DNA of 62,951 nt from Paraburkholderia phenazinium (GTDB lineage Bacteria; Pseudomonadota; Gammaproteobacteria; Burkholderiales; Burkholderiaceae), in assembly GCF_900100735.1 (NCBI RefSeq), contig NZ_FNCJ01000032.1:1-62951 (forward strand), in the 5' to 3' direction. The translations under genes were made by a program, and so were the position numbers. Shown in pieces: positions 61,438 to 62,951 of this stretch. The first letter of the stretch is position 1, and each line of letters begins with the position of its first letter. The notes beneath the pieces were generated by a model. The model worked only from the letters and a program-made list of their open reading frames with translations, made no database searches and was not told where the DNA came from.

Positions 61438-62331
61438 GTGAGCTCAACAAAGCAACCATTCAGCGCCGGCGCAAAATTCCGCACGGCAGTCGCAGAAGGA
61501 CAACCGCTGCAGGTCGTCGGCGCCATCACCGCGTACGCGGCGAAAATGGCCGAGGCCGTCGGCTTCAAGGCGGTCTACCTGTCGGGCGGCGGCGTCGCCG
61601 CCAATTCGCTCGGCATCCCCGACCTCGGCATCAGCACCATGGACGACGTGCTGATCGACGCCCGCCGCATCACCGACGCCACCGGCCTGCCGCTGCTGGT
61701 CGATATCGACACCGGCTGGGGTGGCGCGTTCAACATCGCGCGCACCGTGCGTTCGTTCATCAAGGCCGGCGTCGCCGCGGTCCACCTCGAAGATCAGGTC
61801 GGACAAAAGCGCTGCGGACACCGTCCGGGCAAGGAAGTGGTCGCCAAGGAGGAAATGGTCGACCGTGTGAAGGCTGCCGTCGATGCCCGCACCGACGATC
61901 AGTTCGTCATCATGGCGCGCACTGATGCGGCCGCGGCCGAAGGCATCGATTCCGCGATCGAGCGTGCCGTTGCCTACGTCGAGGCCGGCGCCGACATGAT
62001 TTTCCCGGAAGCGATGCAGACGCTCGACGACTATCGCCGCTTCAAGGCTGCGGTCAAGGTGCCGATCCTCGCGAACCTGACCGAATTCGGCTCGACGCCG
62101 TTCTTCACCACCGACGAGCTGCGCGAAGCGAACGTCGATATCGCGCTGTACTGCTGCGGCGCGTATCGCGCGATGAACGCCGCTGCGCTCAATTTCTACG
62201 AAACGGTCAAGCGGGATGGCACGCAAAAGGCGGCCGTCGAAACGATGCAGACGCGCGCCGATCTGTACAAGTATCTCGGCTATCACGCGTACGAGGAAAA
62301 ACTCGACGCCCTGTTCGCCGCACACAAATAA
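61438..62331 (+). CDS. prpB: 2-methylisocitrate lyase
   Basis: A 297-residue enzyme that splits 2-methylisocitrate into pyruvate and succinate in the methylcitrate cycle. The catalytic KRCGH motif is present (GQKRCGHRPGKE), with the metal-binding DIDTGWGG and HLEDQ segments. The GTG start follows GGGAG at normal spacing and lies downstream of the sigma-54 promoter. prpC follows 30 bases later. Confidence 0.96.
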   Translation: MSSTKQPFSAGAKFRTAVAEGQPLQVVGAITAYAAKMAEAVGFKAVYLSGGGVAANSLGIPDLGISTMDDVLIDARRITDATGLPLLVDIDTGWGGAFNIARTVRSFIKAGVAAVHLEDQVGQKRCGHRPGKEVVAKEEMVDRVKAAVDARTDDQFVIMARTDAAAAEGIDSAIERAVAYVEAGADMIFPEAMQTLDDYRRFKAAVKVPILANLTEFGSTPFFTTDELREANVDIALYCCGAYRAMNAAALNFYETVKRDGTQKAAVETMQTRADLYKYLGYHAYEEKLDALFAAHK

Positions 62332-62361
62332 TCCCGCATCCAGGAGTAAGAGGAAGACACC

Positions 62362-62951
62362 ATGAGCGAAGCAGACAACAGCACGCCGGCAGCCGGCGCA
62401 TTCAAACCGAAGAAATCCGTGGCGCTGTCGGGCGTGACGGCGGGCAATACCGCCCTGTGCACGGTCGGCAAGACCGGCAACGACCTGCATTACCGCGGCT
62501 ATGACATTCTCGACATCGCCAGCACCTGCGAATTCGAAGAGATCGCCTACCTGCTGGTGCATGAAAAGCTGCCCACCCAGGCCGAACTGACCGCGTACAA
62601 AACCAGGCTGAAGGCGCTGCGCGGCCTGCCCGCCAACGTCAAGGCCGCGCTGGAATGGATTCCGGCAGCCGCCCACCCGATGGACGTGATGCGCACCGGC
62701 GTCTCGGTGCTCGGCACCGTGCTGCCCGAGAAGGACGACCACAACCTGCCCGGCGCGCGCGATATCGCCGACAAGCTGATGGCCTCGCTCGGTTCGATGC
62801 TGCTGTACTGGTATCACTACTCGCACAACGGCAAGCGCATCGAGGTGGAAACCGACGACGATTCGATCGGCGGCCACTTCCTGCACCTGCTGCACGGCGT
62901 GGAGCCGTCGAAGTCGTGGGTCGAGGCGATGCATACGTCGCTGAACCTGTA
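62362..62951 (+). CDS. prpC: 2-methylcitrate synthase, 5' part
   Basis: The first 196 codons of a citrate-synthase-family protein, cut by the window end. NTALCTVGKTGNDLHYRGYD and EEIAYLLVHEKLPTQAEL match PrpC. It condenses propionyl-CoA with oxaloacetate. ATG 62362 follows AGGAAG. The catalytic His and Asp lie mostly beyond the window. Confidence 0.95.
   Translation, partial: MSEADNSTPAAGAFKPKKSVALSGVTAGNTALCTVGKTGNDLHYRGYDILDIASTCEFEEIAYLLVHEKLPTQAELTAYKTRLKALRGLPANVKAALEWIPAAAHPMDVMRTGVSVLGTVLPEKDDHNLPGARDIADKLMASLGSMLLYWYHYSHNGKRIEVETDDDSIGGHFLHLLHGVEPSKSWVEAMHTSLNL

Noticed and set aside
61444..62934. Minus-strand frame of 496 codons opposite prpB and prpC
   Set aside because: Antisense shadow. 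The plus strand encodes two complete well-known enzyme patterns with a matching promoter and ribosome-binding sites.

Overview
The window is GC-rich (about 62-65% by eye), with dense, often overlapping genes. It looks like a chromosome segment of a Burkholderiaceae bacterium, most likely Paraburkholderia or a close relative. Supporting evidence is the DUF4148 secreted protein, the MASE1 and DUF3597 proteins, the RHS-LysM toxin type, the isoquinoline-oxidoreductase-type dehydrogenase and the prpR/prpB/prpC block. The genus is an inference from gene content.

Layout. (1) 1-7.6 kb: an IS481-family element, a small DUF7660-like probable immunity gene and a 2,000-residue RHS-LysM polymorphic toxin on the minus strand. 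The 5' end of the toxin gene is fused head-to-head to a broken flgC. (2) 7.5-18.4 kb: a tightly overlapping plus-strand flagellar operon, flgC'-fliE-fliF-(short FliG-position protein)-fliH-fliI-fliJ-fliK-like-flgD-flgE-fliM-like-fliN-fliO-fliP-fliA-unknown. The order resembles Gram-positive fla/che operons, the switch genes are reduced, and the 5' end with any native promoter is gone. (3) 18.4-30 kb: ordinary chromosomal genes: a hydrolase with a Cys nucleophile, a MASE1-PAS membrane protein, AraC/NmrA pair, ribA, a CBS-domain protein, small secreted proteins, a 3-methyladenine glycosylase, an acyl-CoA dehydrogenase, a Ca2+/H+ antiporter and a GcvA-like LysR regulator. (4) 30.4-36.7 kb: a polyamine-type ABC transporter followed by an amino-acid-type ABC transporter that has no ATPase of its own. 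(5) 36.8-48.5 kb: an orphan asparagine-synthase/lasso-cyclase-like protein beside an AT-rich gap, a three-subunit molybdenum dehydrogenase with a tri-heme cytochrome, a very large GH29-F5/8C-glucoamylase fusion, and DUF3597. (6) 48.5-49.7 kb: a ccmI remnant, a (GCCA)10 tract and an AT-rich regulatory gap. (7) 49.7-59.3 kb: a nine-gene operon that I consider the most novel part. (8) 59.3 kb to the end: prpR (minus), a sigma-54 promoter, prpB and the start of prpC (methylcitrate cycle).

The nine-gene operon encodes a malate-synthase-like enzyme fused to a hotdog-like domain, a ThiS/MoaD-type sulfur carrier ending in Gly-Gly, an acyl carrier protein, a LuxE-like acyl-protein synthetase, an InhA-type enoyl reductase, a FabG-like reductase, an AMP-forming acyl ligase, a LuxC-like acyl reductase and a rhodanese-E1 activating enzyme. 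The malate synthase has lost the Asp that serves as catalytic base in the family (Gly452). The ligase carries an in-frame TGA near its apparent original start. Together the genes suggest condensation of a small acyl unit on a dedicated ACP, reduction to an acyl or aldehyde product, and sulfur transfer through a protein thiocarboxylate: a sulfur-containing small-molecule pathway that I cannot match to a known one. The product is not deducible from sequence.
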